A DNA stretch of 64,000 nucleotides from Castor canadensis (taxonomy: Eukaryota > Chordata > Mammalia > Rodentia > Castoridae): assembly GCF_047511655.1 (NCBI RefSeq), contig NC_133394.1:54530501-54594500 (forward strand), in the 5' to 3' direction. The translations under genes and the position numbers were made by a program. Positions within the stretch are counted from its first letter, which is position 1; the number at the start of each line of letters is the position of its first letter. The notes under the pieces are model-generated. The model was not told the origin of the DNA. It saw nothing but the letters and a program-made list of their open reading frames with translations, and searched no databases. Below, one piece after another: positions 1-11,250 of this stretch.

Positions 1-189
1 GAGACTCATTCAAATCACACAATGTTATTGACAACACGAAAATCCAAGGGTTAAAATACTTTTAGAATACCATCTCAGCTCCATATTCCATATTTAATGA
101 AAGGATTGAATCAAACTTGGGTAAGAGGTTTAGGCTAACTGTTATGAATTTAATGGTTTGATCCATTGGGTTTAGCTTATGCTTTTGGA

Positions 190-625
190 AAGATGGTGTT
201 GACTTTTGTCTCCCCAAAATTTACATGCTGAGTTTCCAACCTCTAGTATCTCAAAATGTAGCTTTATTTGACAAAATACAATTGTTGTAATATATAATTA
301 GTTAGGATAAAGTTAATCTGTAGTAGAGTTGGCCTCTAATCCTTACCACTATTGTCCTTCTAAGATAATCATGTATACAGAGACCCACAGGGAGAAGACC
401 AGGTGAAGATCCAGGTTTTGCAGCAGAAGGCACTAAATGCTAAAGATAGTCAGAAAGCCACCAGAAGCTAGAAAAAGGCAAGGAATGGGTTTTCCTCACA
501 ACCCTCCTAAGCAACTAAACCTGTTGAAACCTAATCTAGTCCAGAACTGTGAGACAACATATTTTTGTTGTTTAAGCCTACAAATTTGTGCTACATTGTT
601 AGAGCAGTCTTAATAATCAATACCA
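190..625 (+). repeat. ERVL-MaLR-type LTR remnant
   Basis: The stretch reads like an old MaLR (MLT1/MST class) solo LTR in sense orientation. It opens with a 'ccccaaaatttacatgctga' type start. It carries the internal 'cacagggagaaga' block and ends with the characteristic 'ccagaactgtgagacaa' and 'tgttgtttaagcc' run before 'gagcagtct'. It is diverged and has no coding capacity. The family was assigned from remembered consensus, not by alignment. Confidence 0.6.
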
Positions 626-2107
626 GTAAGTAAAAAGCATGAAATTAAGAATAAGAACCTATTGATTCCAGCAACTTGATAAAGTTATCAAGTTTTAGAA
701 TGTGAAGTAATCTTTGAGATTTACTGGCTCAGTTCCCTTATTCTATAGCTGAGGAACTGAGACATAAAAATCTCTATAGCAGTCATAAGTAGTATTTGAA
801 TAAAGCATACTCCCATTCCTGGTTTCTTTTCTCAGTTACTTACCATTATTTGGAGGGAAAGTACCTACTACCAAAGTCAGAAAGACTGTAAATAAAATGG
901 AAAAAAATAGATGATATTCAGGTCAGGCAAAGGATCATTTTCTGGGATAATCAAGGAAGACTTAGGGGAAGGGGAGAGTATGTGGTTTTTATCTGTGTTT
1001 TACCTTACTTTGGTGGTTAGAAGGACAAGCAAAATTGGTAGGCAGAGTGGTGAAAATAGCACATGTTCTTTGGAGAAAACAGCAGTAGTACATGGGGCAG
1101 AGACATGAACACACAGGGCGTTCACAAAAGGTAAGAGTGCTGCTGTATTAATGGATAGGGGTCCCTCAGGATACTTAGTAATAAATAAAACTAGAAAGAT
1201 GGTGGAGACCAAGCTGCAAATGTGCGGGAAAGGAGCACATTTTGTACGGATAGTGTCATCAGACTTTGCTGGGTGAGGGAATTTGCTCTGATTTGGAGCC
1301 CAGGTGTCCTATCTGTCAAGATTCATTACTTTTCTCCCTGGCAGAGTGTACTTGCCAATGAGTAATTCAGATTTGATTATAACACCATCTGGGAACTCCT
1401 ATAATTTTTTTTTTTTGCCTGCTTTTGATGCTTCAAACCTGTTTGAGTGAATGCATGTGTGTTTATGCACAAGAATAAGACCTCCAAGTCAGCATCCCAA
1501 ATTCTACACTTCTGTTTGAGAAGTGTCAGTCTAGTCCAGCAAATCTCAAGCATCTCTGAGTATTAGAATACTGTGAAAACCACAAGAGAGAACTTTTATT
1601 ATCCCCAACAGGCGGAAGTGGTTTTTTAAAGGAGATTGCACCTATTAATTTTGTACATCTCTAAAGGGAAACATATTAAACTAAGTTTTGCACTGTAAAA
1701 ATATACATTAATAGCCATTTTCATTACAGATGCATTAAGAATTCTTTCATTGTCAACATTCACATTTTATTTTTAGTGTACTATCCTTGCAAATACTTCT
1801 TATAAGTCTCTTAGAACATGCAGCAATTACTAAAGAATGACAAGTTATATTTCCATATATATATTTATTTATTATACATACATGTAGGCGATCATAAGAA
1901 AAAGTGTTACTGACTCTATGATACCTTAAATTTCTCTGTGAAGAAAATGACTATTTCTAAATCAAGGATTAATGAAATTCAATTTAAAGCAATAACACTT
2001 CATAACATGCCTGTCCTATCTCTTCCCTTCCTACCACAAATTGTTAAAAATTTTACAAATATTAGTTTGACTTTATTCTTTTCAGACTATTATTTTAATT
2101 TTTATTA
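626..2107. other. AT-rich intergenic DNA, nothing recognised
   Basis: No gene, recognisable repeat or structured element was identified here. The short open frames at 911-1108 and 1000-1212 overlap on opposite strands and resemble no protein I know. Confidence 0.5.
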
Positions 2108-2255
2108 TGATTAGAATGTTGAAATCCGAATCCCCAAGATGGCAGTATTAAGAAGCAGTGATTAAGTCATGTGAGCAGAGCCCTCATGCGTGGGATTAGT
2201 ACCTTTGTAAGAGACCTGAGGGGGACCCTGTGAGGACCAAGCTACCCTTCATCTA
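2108..2255 (+). repeat. MaLR-type LTR fragment
   Basis: The run from 'gttgaaatccgaatcccca' through 'gattaagtcatgtga' to 'ggattagtacctttgtaaga' matches the middle of MST/MLT1 LTRs. The ends are not recognisable, so the limits are approximate. Confidence 0.5.
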
Positions 2256-3224
2256 ATATTAATAATTGCACCAAACATTTGTTAGCTGCAGTTCTTAAGA
2301 CTACATATTTTTCCAGACATATTATCTCCGTTTCTAATTGTATAGTAGTACACTTTAAGATATATTTTATTACCCTGTAGAAATATGCATCTCAAGTACT
2401 TGCATATAACTTGAATTAAAATAGTTCATAAGTTAGAATAAATTTAGTCCCAAACGTTTATCTCCAAGTTACAGATGTTTTCTTTCTTTTTTTTTTTTTT
2501 TCTTTTGCGTTAGGAGACATTAGGATCCTTTTAAACTTTATAATCAGAGTTAAATAAATAAACATTTCCATTTAGAAAATCATGGACTTTCACCAGCCAC
2601 AAACTTCACTATATTGGTGAATTTATGTTTATTGTATAGTAAAACAATGCATGGCCTGAGTCTGAATTTGCAGCTAGAATTTAATCTGTTTAATTGAGCA
2701 AGTTCAGTCTGAGATCCTTCTATCCTTCATAAAACTGTGCTCTAGCAGTTTATGATGCTAACAAACTTCCAAGAATGAGTTATGGTTTGGTGCTTAAACT
2801 GGAAATATCCACAGAATTATTCAGAAAGTCATATTCCAATGAGGGGTACTTTATCTTTCTGCAATGGGATATTTAATTTTACTATACCTAGAAATATTTG
2901 TCAAAGATGCAAAAAATGTTTTTACAAAGACTTTTGGTCCCTTTCTCTAGTTTCCTAAGGCAATTAGTAATAATAATGCTTCAGTTCCTTCGACTAGAAA
3001 CTGAAGTATTTTAAAACTGTCAGATGAGTTAAAGAGGAGAGTCAAGGCTATCCCACAGGTCAATGAATCATGCTTGAATTTAGGTATTGGTTTCTTTCCC
3101 ATTCTCTTGGCCAAGTGTTCCTCAGACAGACTAAATACAACTGATCAACAATTAGTCACACCATCATAAAATGGCTTTAAAAGCCATTGTGCTTGCTCTG
3201 TTTAATTGAATGAAAAAGGAAGGG
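2256..3224. other. Intergenic DNA, nothing recognised
   Basis: This AT-rich sequence contains a T-run near 2488-2500 and no long open frame. No repeat family could be assigned. Confidence 0.45.
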
Positions 3225-3345
3225 AGCTGGCATTTTTGTAGCATCTACTGTAAGAAAACATGTTGCTGTATGTGTTACAATCACTAACTCATTTAATACT
3301 CATATATGCATATATGTATACACTTGTTAATATCCCCTTTCAATA
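3225..3345 (+). repeat. MIR SINE fragment
   Basis: The order 'agctggcatttttgtagcatctactgt', then 'cactaactcatttaatactca', follows the MIR consensus core in the sense direction. It is old, diverged and incomplete. Confidence 0.55.
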
Positions 3346-3632
3346 AAAGAGTAAATTAATATTCAGACAATAAATGAATTTTTTTCAATGTAGAACCAGA
3401 GCTTAATTTTTACTATTTTTCTTTCTCTTTTATGTTTTTATTTTTACTTCACTTTTTCCTTCATTTTAATTTTTAAAATTACACAAATAATATAAAAATC
3501 CATTCTCCCTATAAAAAAAGATTATGATGGTTAAAGCTAAAGAATCTTTAAAAACCCTGTGATCCTGAGTGCTTTCTTTTTAAATAGATTTCTACAGTCA
3601 ATGTGTATTCAGACCTTTTCCATGCCATGTTT

Positions 3633-3711
3633 AAAAGGTTCAGACCATGGGCTGGGGGCATGGCTCAAGCAGGAAAGCACCTGCCTCACAAATTTGAACC
3701 CCAGTAACACA

Positions 3712-3754
<43 letters not shown>

Positions 3755-3774
3755 AGCTGGAAAAGGTTCAGACC
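3633..3774 (+). repeat. ID-like tRNA-derived SINE with (CA)n tail and 14-bp TSD
   Basis: The body at 3647-3714 has pol III promoter-like boxes: an A-box region 'catggctcaagcagg' and a B-box region 'atttgaacccc'. It runs into a (CA)n tract at about 3715-3752. The insert is bounded by identical 14-bp copies of 'aaaaggttcagacc' at 3633-3646 and 3761-3774, which is the target-site duplication of L1-driven retroposition. The tail has become a microsatellite, and this explains the Thr-His repeat ORFs on both strands here. Confidence 0.85.
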
Positions 3775-3935
3775 TTTTAAATATTTTACATATGTCTGTA
3801 TACCCATAAAAATGTGCAGCATGGTTTCCCTATTCTCTTGTTGTGGACAATTCATCATTGCAATTGCAATGAATATTGTGACAATATTCTCTTTAAACAT
3901 ATGTGCTAGTGCTTCTATAAAAGTAGGAAATTTGG

Positions 3936-4257
3936 GACTGGACATGGTGGTACACAGCTGTAATCCCAGCTATTCAGAAGGTAGGGATGTAAGGATACCA
4001 GTTTGAGGCCAGCCTGATGAAAAAAAGCTAGTGACACCTTCTTTCAAAAAACAAGCAGGGCAGGGTGGTTCATATCTGTAATCCCAGCTACTGCGGAGAC
4101 AGAGATAGAAGGATCACTGTCTGAGGTCAACTGCAGGCAAAAACTTGAGACCCTATCTGAAAAATAACTAAAAGCAAAAAGGCAGGAGGTGGAGGGTGTG
4201 GTTCAAGTGGTAGAGCAAAAAGCCCTGAGTTAAAACCCCAGTATCACTCCTCTCAAT
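3936..4257 (+). repeat. Composite SINE: two B1-like monomers plus ID-like unit
   Basis: Two successive 7SL-derived monomers each contain a 'gtaatcccagcta' core (near 3960 and 4078). They are followed by an ID-like tRNA-derived segment with 'gtggttcaagtggtagagc' and 'gttaaaaccccagtatcac'. The order B1-B1-ID recurs in inverse order on the minus strand elsewhere in the window, for example at 51266-51600, so it appears to be a fixed SINE family of this lineage. Confidence 0.75.
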
Positions 4258-5189
4258 ATGTAGAAATCAAAGTTTTAATGTGAAAGGGCCACACCAACAC
4301 CCTCTTTTTCTGTGAGCTTTGAATATCAGGAAGACTTCAGTGGTTTCTTTCTTTCTTTTTTTTCATTGATCCCTTTCAACCCTGGGCCATCCAATTTATA
4401 ATTACATGTTTACTGGTTTTATTTCACATTTATTCACAGAATTATTATTAAAAGTCAAAGGCATGATGATAGGTGGCAAATATTATTTCATCTGCAAACA
4501 TGATTTTTGTCCTTTAGAGAGCAACAGGAAAAAATTACAAATGCATTTCAATATATAAATGATGACAAAACCAGCAATTTGAAAAGAACAAACTGTTTGG
4601 AGACTCCAGATGAAAAGAAAGAGTAATATAGATGGGTTGAATTTGATCAAAGTACATCATGTACATGGATATAAATATCACCTGGAAACCCCTTTGTACA
4701 ATTAATTTATGCTAATAGCAGGTTTTAAGCAATAAAAGAAAGAAAAGAAGGGAATTTGTGGCAAAACTGCCTGAAATTCAAAAGGAATCCATTGGGAAAG
4801 ATGTAAGAAAAAATTATGTGTTGTGAGCAAAATTGTCTCATTTTAATGTCGAGACTGGTAGGAACTCCTTTTAGTGTTACTAAACACCAACTCTTAGCAC
4901 GGCCTAATTACAGGCATAGATATTTGTACAATTTTTTGAAAAAAAAAAACTGACCTCTTGTGTTACGGAATTTATCCACATGTGGAAGTTGTCAATTATA
5001 AAGTAAAAGGATGAGTGAAATGACAGAGCAAGTAAATTTACTTTTTTTTTAGATACAGAAAAGATTTTAGCTGGAAAAACTTCTCAGACTCATCAGAATA
5101 ACAGCACAGTGTCTTACAACACACAGATGAGAATTTTGAAAAAAGTATTAAAGATTTTCCAGCTGCTCTAAGGTAAAATTAAACTAACA
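4258..5189. other. Intergenic DNA, nothing recognised
   Basis: This AT-rich stretch has short A- and T-runs. I saw no gene or assignable repeat. Confidence 0.45.
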
Positions 5190-5265
5190 CACACACACAC
5201 ACACACTCTCTCTCCTTTCCTACACACACATACACCCACACCCCCCCCCCCACACACAAATCTCT
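5190..5265. repeat. Compound (AC)n / C-rich microsatellite
   Basis: An (AC)n run is followed by a pyrimidine-rich 'tctctctc' block and imperfect 'cacacacccc' units with a run of ten or so C. This is simple-sequence repeat without coding meaning. Confidence 0.85.
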
Positions 5266-5625
5266 TAAAACAGTCCTGTGTGCTTATTCTAGTTCTTATA
5301 AATAAGTCCTCAGATTTAGTTTCATTGTCATTGAGTGAAACTGTCCAGGTAGAGCAGTGTTTTCTTACGACTTCACTTGGAAGAGGGAGACCAAAGACAA
5401 GGAATTTTCCAATAGGCCCTCACGCAAGTGATGATATATCCAACCTGGAGATAGATCCCTGTTGACAAGGAAACCCTACACCAATGCTACAGAGAGTAAA
5501 GGTGCTCCTCTTGAGGTTAAGGGTGTGGTTCATTTGTGACAACAGCAGCCCAGGTAAAGCTGAGTCAGTTCTTAAGAGACTGACCTCAATCATATGTACA
5601 GGTATTGACTTTAAACTGAAGAATC

Positions 5626-5744
5626 GGAGGCATCTATTTATTTATTTTTGTTTAGTTTTGGGTTTTTTAAATTTATTTATTCATTTATTCATATATGCAT
5701 ACATTGTTTGGGCCATCTCTCCCTCCTGTGGAGGCATCTATTTA
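5626..5744 (-). mobile_element. Minimal 89-bp L1 3'-end insertion with 15-bp TSD
   Basis: The segment 5641-5729 is the extreme 3' end of the lineage's L1, read on the minus strand. It contains the diagnostic 'tcatatatgcatacattgtttgggcc' region next to a T-rich (poly-A on minus) tract. It is flanked by identical 15-bp direct repeats 'ggaggcatctattta' at 5626-5640 and 5730-5744. The same L1 end recurs at 6390, 32001 and 62830. Confidence 0.85.
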
Positions 5745-6376
5745 GATAAAATAAAAATTTTGAAAATAGAATACCAAACTCCATTAAAATTATAAAACAA
5801 AAAAAGGGGGGGGAGGGGGCATAAGAAAAAATAACAGATGAAGCAAATGATCAAAGCACATTAAATGCATGTATGGAAATACCAAATGAAAAAGGTTTGT
5901 TAATTTGTTAATACAGGGAATTAAAATGGTGTTTTCTAATACTGAATCACCCTGTAATCTTTTCAAATTTGACATATTATTATGAATCATTGATTTCTTT
6001 ATTAATGTATTATTTAGGAGCTTTACATTTGTGATCAAAACTGAACTGAACTGTAATTTTTTCTTGTAGCGTTGTCCATTTTTATTATCAGAATTTCAAA
6101 GACTGTGAGATTAGCTGATGAGATTTAATATGCTAGTGTTCTGCTCCCTGATCTTAATCTGTCTTGAGTCTGATATTTCTGTGTATGTGAATTATTAATT
6201 ACCTGTTGATCTTAACTTACTTTTTTTCAGTGGGTTTTCTACCACTTCCTTGGCCAGCTTTGATCATTAGAATGATTGTCACGTGGAATATTATTGGGCT
6301 ACAAAATCTTTGTCTTTTACAAAAGTGATGTTGGTATGAATAAATATTTTTAATAAATGAATAAAACATTGTTATT

Positions 6377-6878
6377 AAGCATCTTCTTTTTTTTATTGTC
6401 CTTGGTTTTTTTTTTTTTCATTTTTCTTTTATTATTCATATGTGCATACAAGGCTTGGTTCATTTCTCCTCCCTGCCCCCACCCCCTCCCTTACCACCCA
6501 CTCCACCCCCTCCCTCTCCCCCCCACTCAATACCCAGCAGAAACTATTTTGCCCTTATTTCTAATTTTGTTGTAGAGAGAGTATAAGCAATAATAGGAAG
6601 GAACAAGGGTTTTTGCTGGTTGAGATAAGGATAGCTATACAGGGCATTGACTCACATTGATTTCCTGTGCGTGGGTGTTACCTTCTAGGTTAATTCTTTT
6701 TGATCTAACCTTTTCTCTAGTACCTGTTCCCCTTTTCCTATTGGCCTCAGTTGCTTTAAGGTATCTGCTTTAGTTTCTCTGCGTTAAGGGCAACAAATGC
6801 TAGCTAGTTTTTTAGGTGTCTTACCTATCCTCACCCCTCCCTTGTGTGCTCTCGCTTTTATCATGAAGCATCTTCTTT
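6377..6878 (-). mobile_element. 5'-truncated L1 3' UTR insertion with 13-bp TSD
   Basis: Positions 6390-6865 are an antisense L1 3' UTR. They carry a poly-T (poly-A on minus) tract, the 'catatgtgcatacaaggcttgg' block, a long C-rich tract and 'tttttgctggttgagataagg'. Direct repeats 'aagcatcttcttt' at 6377-6389 and 6866-6878 mark the target-site duplication. No ORF2 sequence is retained. The C-rich tract produces a spurious proline-rich frame. Confidence 0.85.
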
Positions 6879-7960
6879 AAAATAAGTTTAAACTCTTCAA
6901 AGTTGGTTGAATTAATTGAATCTTGCTATATTCTGAGTTTTGTAATGCCTTTCTTTTGAAAGTTTTATAGCTGCTATATAATCACAGGCATGAGAAATAT
7001 TTTACATTACCCAAAAATCATTTTAAATTTCATGGGCCAAATTCTCTTCTCAGATCTATTTTTTATTACTCCCACTGAAGTGAGTAGAAATTTAGTTAGA
7101 CTATCTGGGGGCAAAATTGGGAATCACATTTACAAATATACTGACTTTTCCTGATGCATGTTTCATTGAGAAATTGGACAGTTAAAATTGGCAAGGATTA
7201 TCTGTAATAAAGCATTTGAACTTGCTGTCACTTATACATATTGGGGGGAAAATACTGTTTTGCTGCAAGTTGCTACTTTATACATTTCAATTTTCATTTC
7301 CCATGAAGAAATATAAAACCGGAGTATTAAACACCTCCATATTTTTCCCTACTGAGCCTGAAAGCTAAGAAGCATTGCAGTTGCATGAGTAAAATATTTT
7401 TTATAGATGTAATAACGCTGGAGCTCCAGGACACTGGCAGGAAAAGGGAAAGGAAATAAAGGAGAAGGAAGAGGGGGATGTGGATGAAATACTGAACACA
7501 AGAATCCAAAATAAATTAACCACAGAGTTGTAAGATTAACTTGTGTTATTTCATCTCTACATGCACATTTTGCAAAAATACTATAAAAATTCAAATGTGT
7601 CTATTTTTGGTGTCAATATTATTATTTCTAAATATTAGAAAGATGTAGCCTACGTAAGCAAAATTCAGTCTTGGGTAGATATAATTCTGTAAGAATTGCT
7701 GCTGCTTGAGTATTGCCTGATCTGAGAACCTGACAAAAGTAACAGACATTCAGTTCTGTTATGTATACTTAACTAGTTTCTTTGAAATGAAAAACATTCT
7801 ACTTTCATGAGCAGCTCAATACAAGTGACAAAATATCATTTCAACATATTAAATTGACAAACATTGAAACTATCTTAACTAGCGTTACTGGGCATATGTT
7901 GTGCATATGCTTTAGATAGGAGTATAGGCTGATAAAATCTTTCTAGAAAGATATTTTTCA
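6879..7960. other. Intergenic DNA, nothing recognised
   Basis: No gene or assignable repeat was seen. The minus-strand frames at 7327-7594 overlap each other and have no recognisable protein motif. Confidence 0.45.
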
Positions 7961-7974
7961 TTGTGTGTCATGCC

Positions 7975-10240
7975 TTATTTTTCTCTTAATTTTAAAAAAT
8001 TTTAATCAATGCATATTTGTACATATTTGTGAGATATTGTGTGATTATTTTATACATGTATGCAATGTATATGATCAGGGTAATTGGCATATAAAATATC
8101 TCAAACATCCATCATTTATTTCTGTTGGGAACATTCAAAATCCTACTAGCTATTTTGAAATATGCAATTAATTCTTTCCAACCACAGTTCCCTACTGTAC
8201 TCTGGAACATTAGTTACTTCTCCTGTCCAACCACACTTGTATACTCATAAACTATCCCCTCTTTGTAATTCTTTTCCCCTTCTCTTCCCAGTCTGATAAT
8301 CACTATTTTACTCTATACTTCTATGACATCAACTTTTTTAAAATTCTACATGTGTGTGAGGATATAAAATGTCTGTCTTTCTATGCTTGTCTTCTTTTAC
8401 TTAACATAATATCCTGTAGGCTCATCCAGGTCTCCATAAATGACAGAAGTTTGTGCTTTTTATAACTGAATATTATGTCACTATACAAAGTATATATATA
8501 TGTATTTATGTATATATTCCTTAGCCATTCATTCATTCATAGCTAGCAACTAGGTTAATTCCATATCTTGGCTATAATGAATAATGTTGCAATAAACACT
8601 TGAGAGAAGATGGTTTTTTTGATAAGCCGATTTCAGTTTCTTTGGATATGCAGTAGTGGAATTTCTGGGTCACATGATAATTCTATTTCTTGTTTTTTGA
8701 GGAACCTCTAACCTGTTTTCAATAATGGCTGTATTAATTTACATTCTTACCAACACTGGGCAGGGTTTCCTTTTCTCCACTTTCTTGTCAGCACTTTCAT
8801 CTTTAGTCTTTTTAATAATAGCCTTCCTCCTGGGGTAAGACCATATCTCATTTTGGTTTTAATTTGCATTTCCATGTATCTGTATAATTTCTACAGTTCT
8901 TAATTCTATTCTACAATGTCTTTTGATTTTATAAAACATGTTGAGACTTATTTTGTGACCCAGAATATTGTCTATCCTGAAGAATGTTTTGTGGTCCAAT
9001 ATATATAGCCTATTCTGAAGAGTGTTGATAAGAATGTGTGTTCTGCAGCTGTTGGATAAAATGTTCTGCAAATGTCTGATGGGTCCGTTTAGTCTCTCAG
9101 TACAATTTGTTTATTTTCTGTCTGGATGATATGTCTATTAGTGAAAGTGAGATACTGAAGTCTGCTATTATTATTATACTAAAATTTATTTTCCTTTGGT
9201 TCTAATAGTAATATTGGCTTTATGTATTTGTTTTGTGCAGTGTTGGGGAATATGAGTATTTATAATTGTTATAGCCTCTTGTTGAGTTGATTATTTTATC
9301 ATTATATACTGACCTTCTTTGTCTATTTTTATAGTTTTTTACTTAAAGTCTGTTTTTTTTTAAACATAAGTACTCCTGCTACAGGCTAACACCTGCTCGC
9401 TTTTGGTCTCTGTTTACATGGAATATTTTTTCTATTCCTTCACTTTCAGTCAATATATGTCTTTACTGGTGAATAGTTGGGTCTTGGTTTGTTTGTGTAA
9501 TCCATTCAGCCAGTCCATATCTTCTAATTGGAGTGCTTAATGCATTTACATTCAAGATTATTCTTGACAGGTAATAACCTACTACTGTTATTTTCTGTTC
9601 TGGTTGTTTTGAATAGCCTTTATTGTTTTCTTCCTCTTTCATTGTTTACCTTTGTGGTTTGGTGGTTTTCTGTAGTGAAAATGTTTTATTCCTTTGTCTT
9701 TTTCATTCATGTGCCTACTCTGCAAGTATGTTTTGTATCTTAATGTGTTTTCATGATGGCAGTTAGCATCCTTTCTCTCTCAGATTTAGGACTCATGCAA
9801 GTGTTTTAACACTAGTCTAGTGGTGATGAATTCTCTCAGTTTTCCTTACCTGAGAAAAGCTTTATTTATCCTTTATTTCTGAAGGATAACTGTGCTGTGT
9901 ATGGAGAAAGATACAGAAAGGATATTTAATGAAATAATAGCTGAAAACTTCCCAGGTCTTAGGAGTAGGCATTCAAATCCATGAAACTCACAGAACTCCA
10001 GTTAGACTTGAACCAAGGAGGTTCTCTCCAAGGCATGTACATTATAATCAAGTTGCCAAAGTCACTGACAAGGAGAATTCTAATAGCAGTAAGAGAAAGA
10101 TATCATGTCACATAAAAGGAATCATAATTAGACTACCAGCAGATTTCTTAGCAGAAACCTTATAGGACTGAAGAAAATAGGATGATATGTTCAGAGTGAG
10201 AATGTTGAAAGAAAAAAGAAACCTACTATCAAGACTGTAT
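7975..10240 (-). mobile_element. Old L1 (L1M-like), internally deleted, with inverted 5' segment
   Basis: From about 7990 to 8870 the sequence is an antisense mammalian L1 3' end: 3' UTR 'gtaattggcatataaaatatctcaaac', then the ORF2 C-terminal region with 'ttctgggtcacatgataattc'. Near 8875 it jumps to an upstream part of the element ('gtctggatgatatgtctatt', 'ctcgcttttggtctctg'), so about the middle of ORF2 is missing. The antisense part ends near 9903. From there to about 10238 ORF1-region sequence reads on the plus strand ('aaacttcccaggtctt', 'gtcacataaaaggaatc'). That switch is the layout of a 5' inversion. Confidence 0.7.
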
Positions 10241-11250
10241 TTTTTTATTCAGTTTCTTCAGCTATAATCCTAAGCATCTATGGTTGCATCAGTGTTCTAT
10301 GCTGAAAGTATTTGTGATTGCTGTGGTGTGGCAAGGTTATGCTATAGATGCCCCTGAAGGTGTTGTGGTCCAGAGTGTAGTGTGCTCTCTAATGGATGGG
10401 CAGCTGTGAAACTGGCTGTCAAATTGGACTTGGGCATGCATACGCACTGCAGGTTGGCCAGTTGTGCAGCAGCTTCACTGGGGGCGTCTGGGCCACTGCT
10501 AGGGAGTGCATAGATACTGCAGCCTAGTTAGCTGAGCAGCATATGCCCTGGAAGGGGGCTGCAGCTATCCTTGGGTTGACTATAGGCTAGGGCATAGGAG
10601 GATAGAAGTGTGTTACGGTGGACAGTTGTATAGCTGAAGTGCATAAGCATTATGTGCCTGCTGTCTGTCTGCCTATCAGCTCAGGTGCCTGCAGGTGCTA
10701 TGGTCCAGTTATTCATGTGGTAAGGTCTCCAGTGGGGCAAGATGGACACCCAGCTGATAGAAGATCCTGGACACAGGCAGACTCAGCTATGTGTTAGCTT
10801 CCTCTCTTTGTAAGTTGGCCTGTTCCCCCAAGTACTGGGCTGCTGTGTGGATTTAGAAGGCAGGGTTTCAGCCTTTCTGCTGAGCCTAGGCTTTGAGCAG
10901 TTTGATTGTCACGCTGTAGCCACCTGTGTGAGCAAGGTGGAATGATGGCAGAGTTTCAAGAATGGAGGTACACTAGCTACTAGCCCCCAGAGTGAAATAC
11001 ATTCTAACAGTGGGTAAAGTTCCAAGATGGCACTGAATTGTAGCTGCTTATGTCGTGGAGGATGGGAGTGTAGAACATAGATTCCTACTCTGTGGCAAGA
11101 TAGCCATTGAACTCTATGAAATTTTCCAAATAGTGTTTGAGGCCTGTGTATCTCCTATGCAGGCATCTGTAGCAGCAATGGAGACCATTGGAGGTCTACA
11201 GCTTACATTTTCCCCCCATAGGAAGAAGCTTGTTTTGGCCTAGAGCTGAT
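10241..11250. other. GC-richer intergenic segment, unassigned
   Basis: This block has many G-rich units such as 'gctgtggtgtggcaagg' and recurring 'cagctg' words. It is less AT-rich than its surroundings and follows directly on the inverted L1 segment. It could be an L1 5' region or another old repeat. I could not place it, and the 62-residue frame at 11055-11243 matches nothing I know. Confidence 0.3.

Noticed and set aside
3640-3945. Frame with long Thr-His / Val-Cys repeats
   Set aside because: It is a translation of a (CA)n microsatellite. The same applies to 38557-38769.
6357-6575. Hydrophobic, proline-rich frame as a membrane protein
   Set aside because: It is the C-rich and T-rich L1 3' UTR read as protein. 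The insertion boundaries are defined by target duplications.
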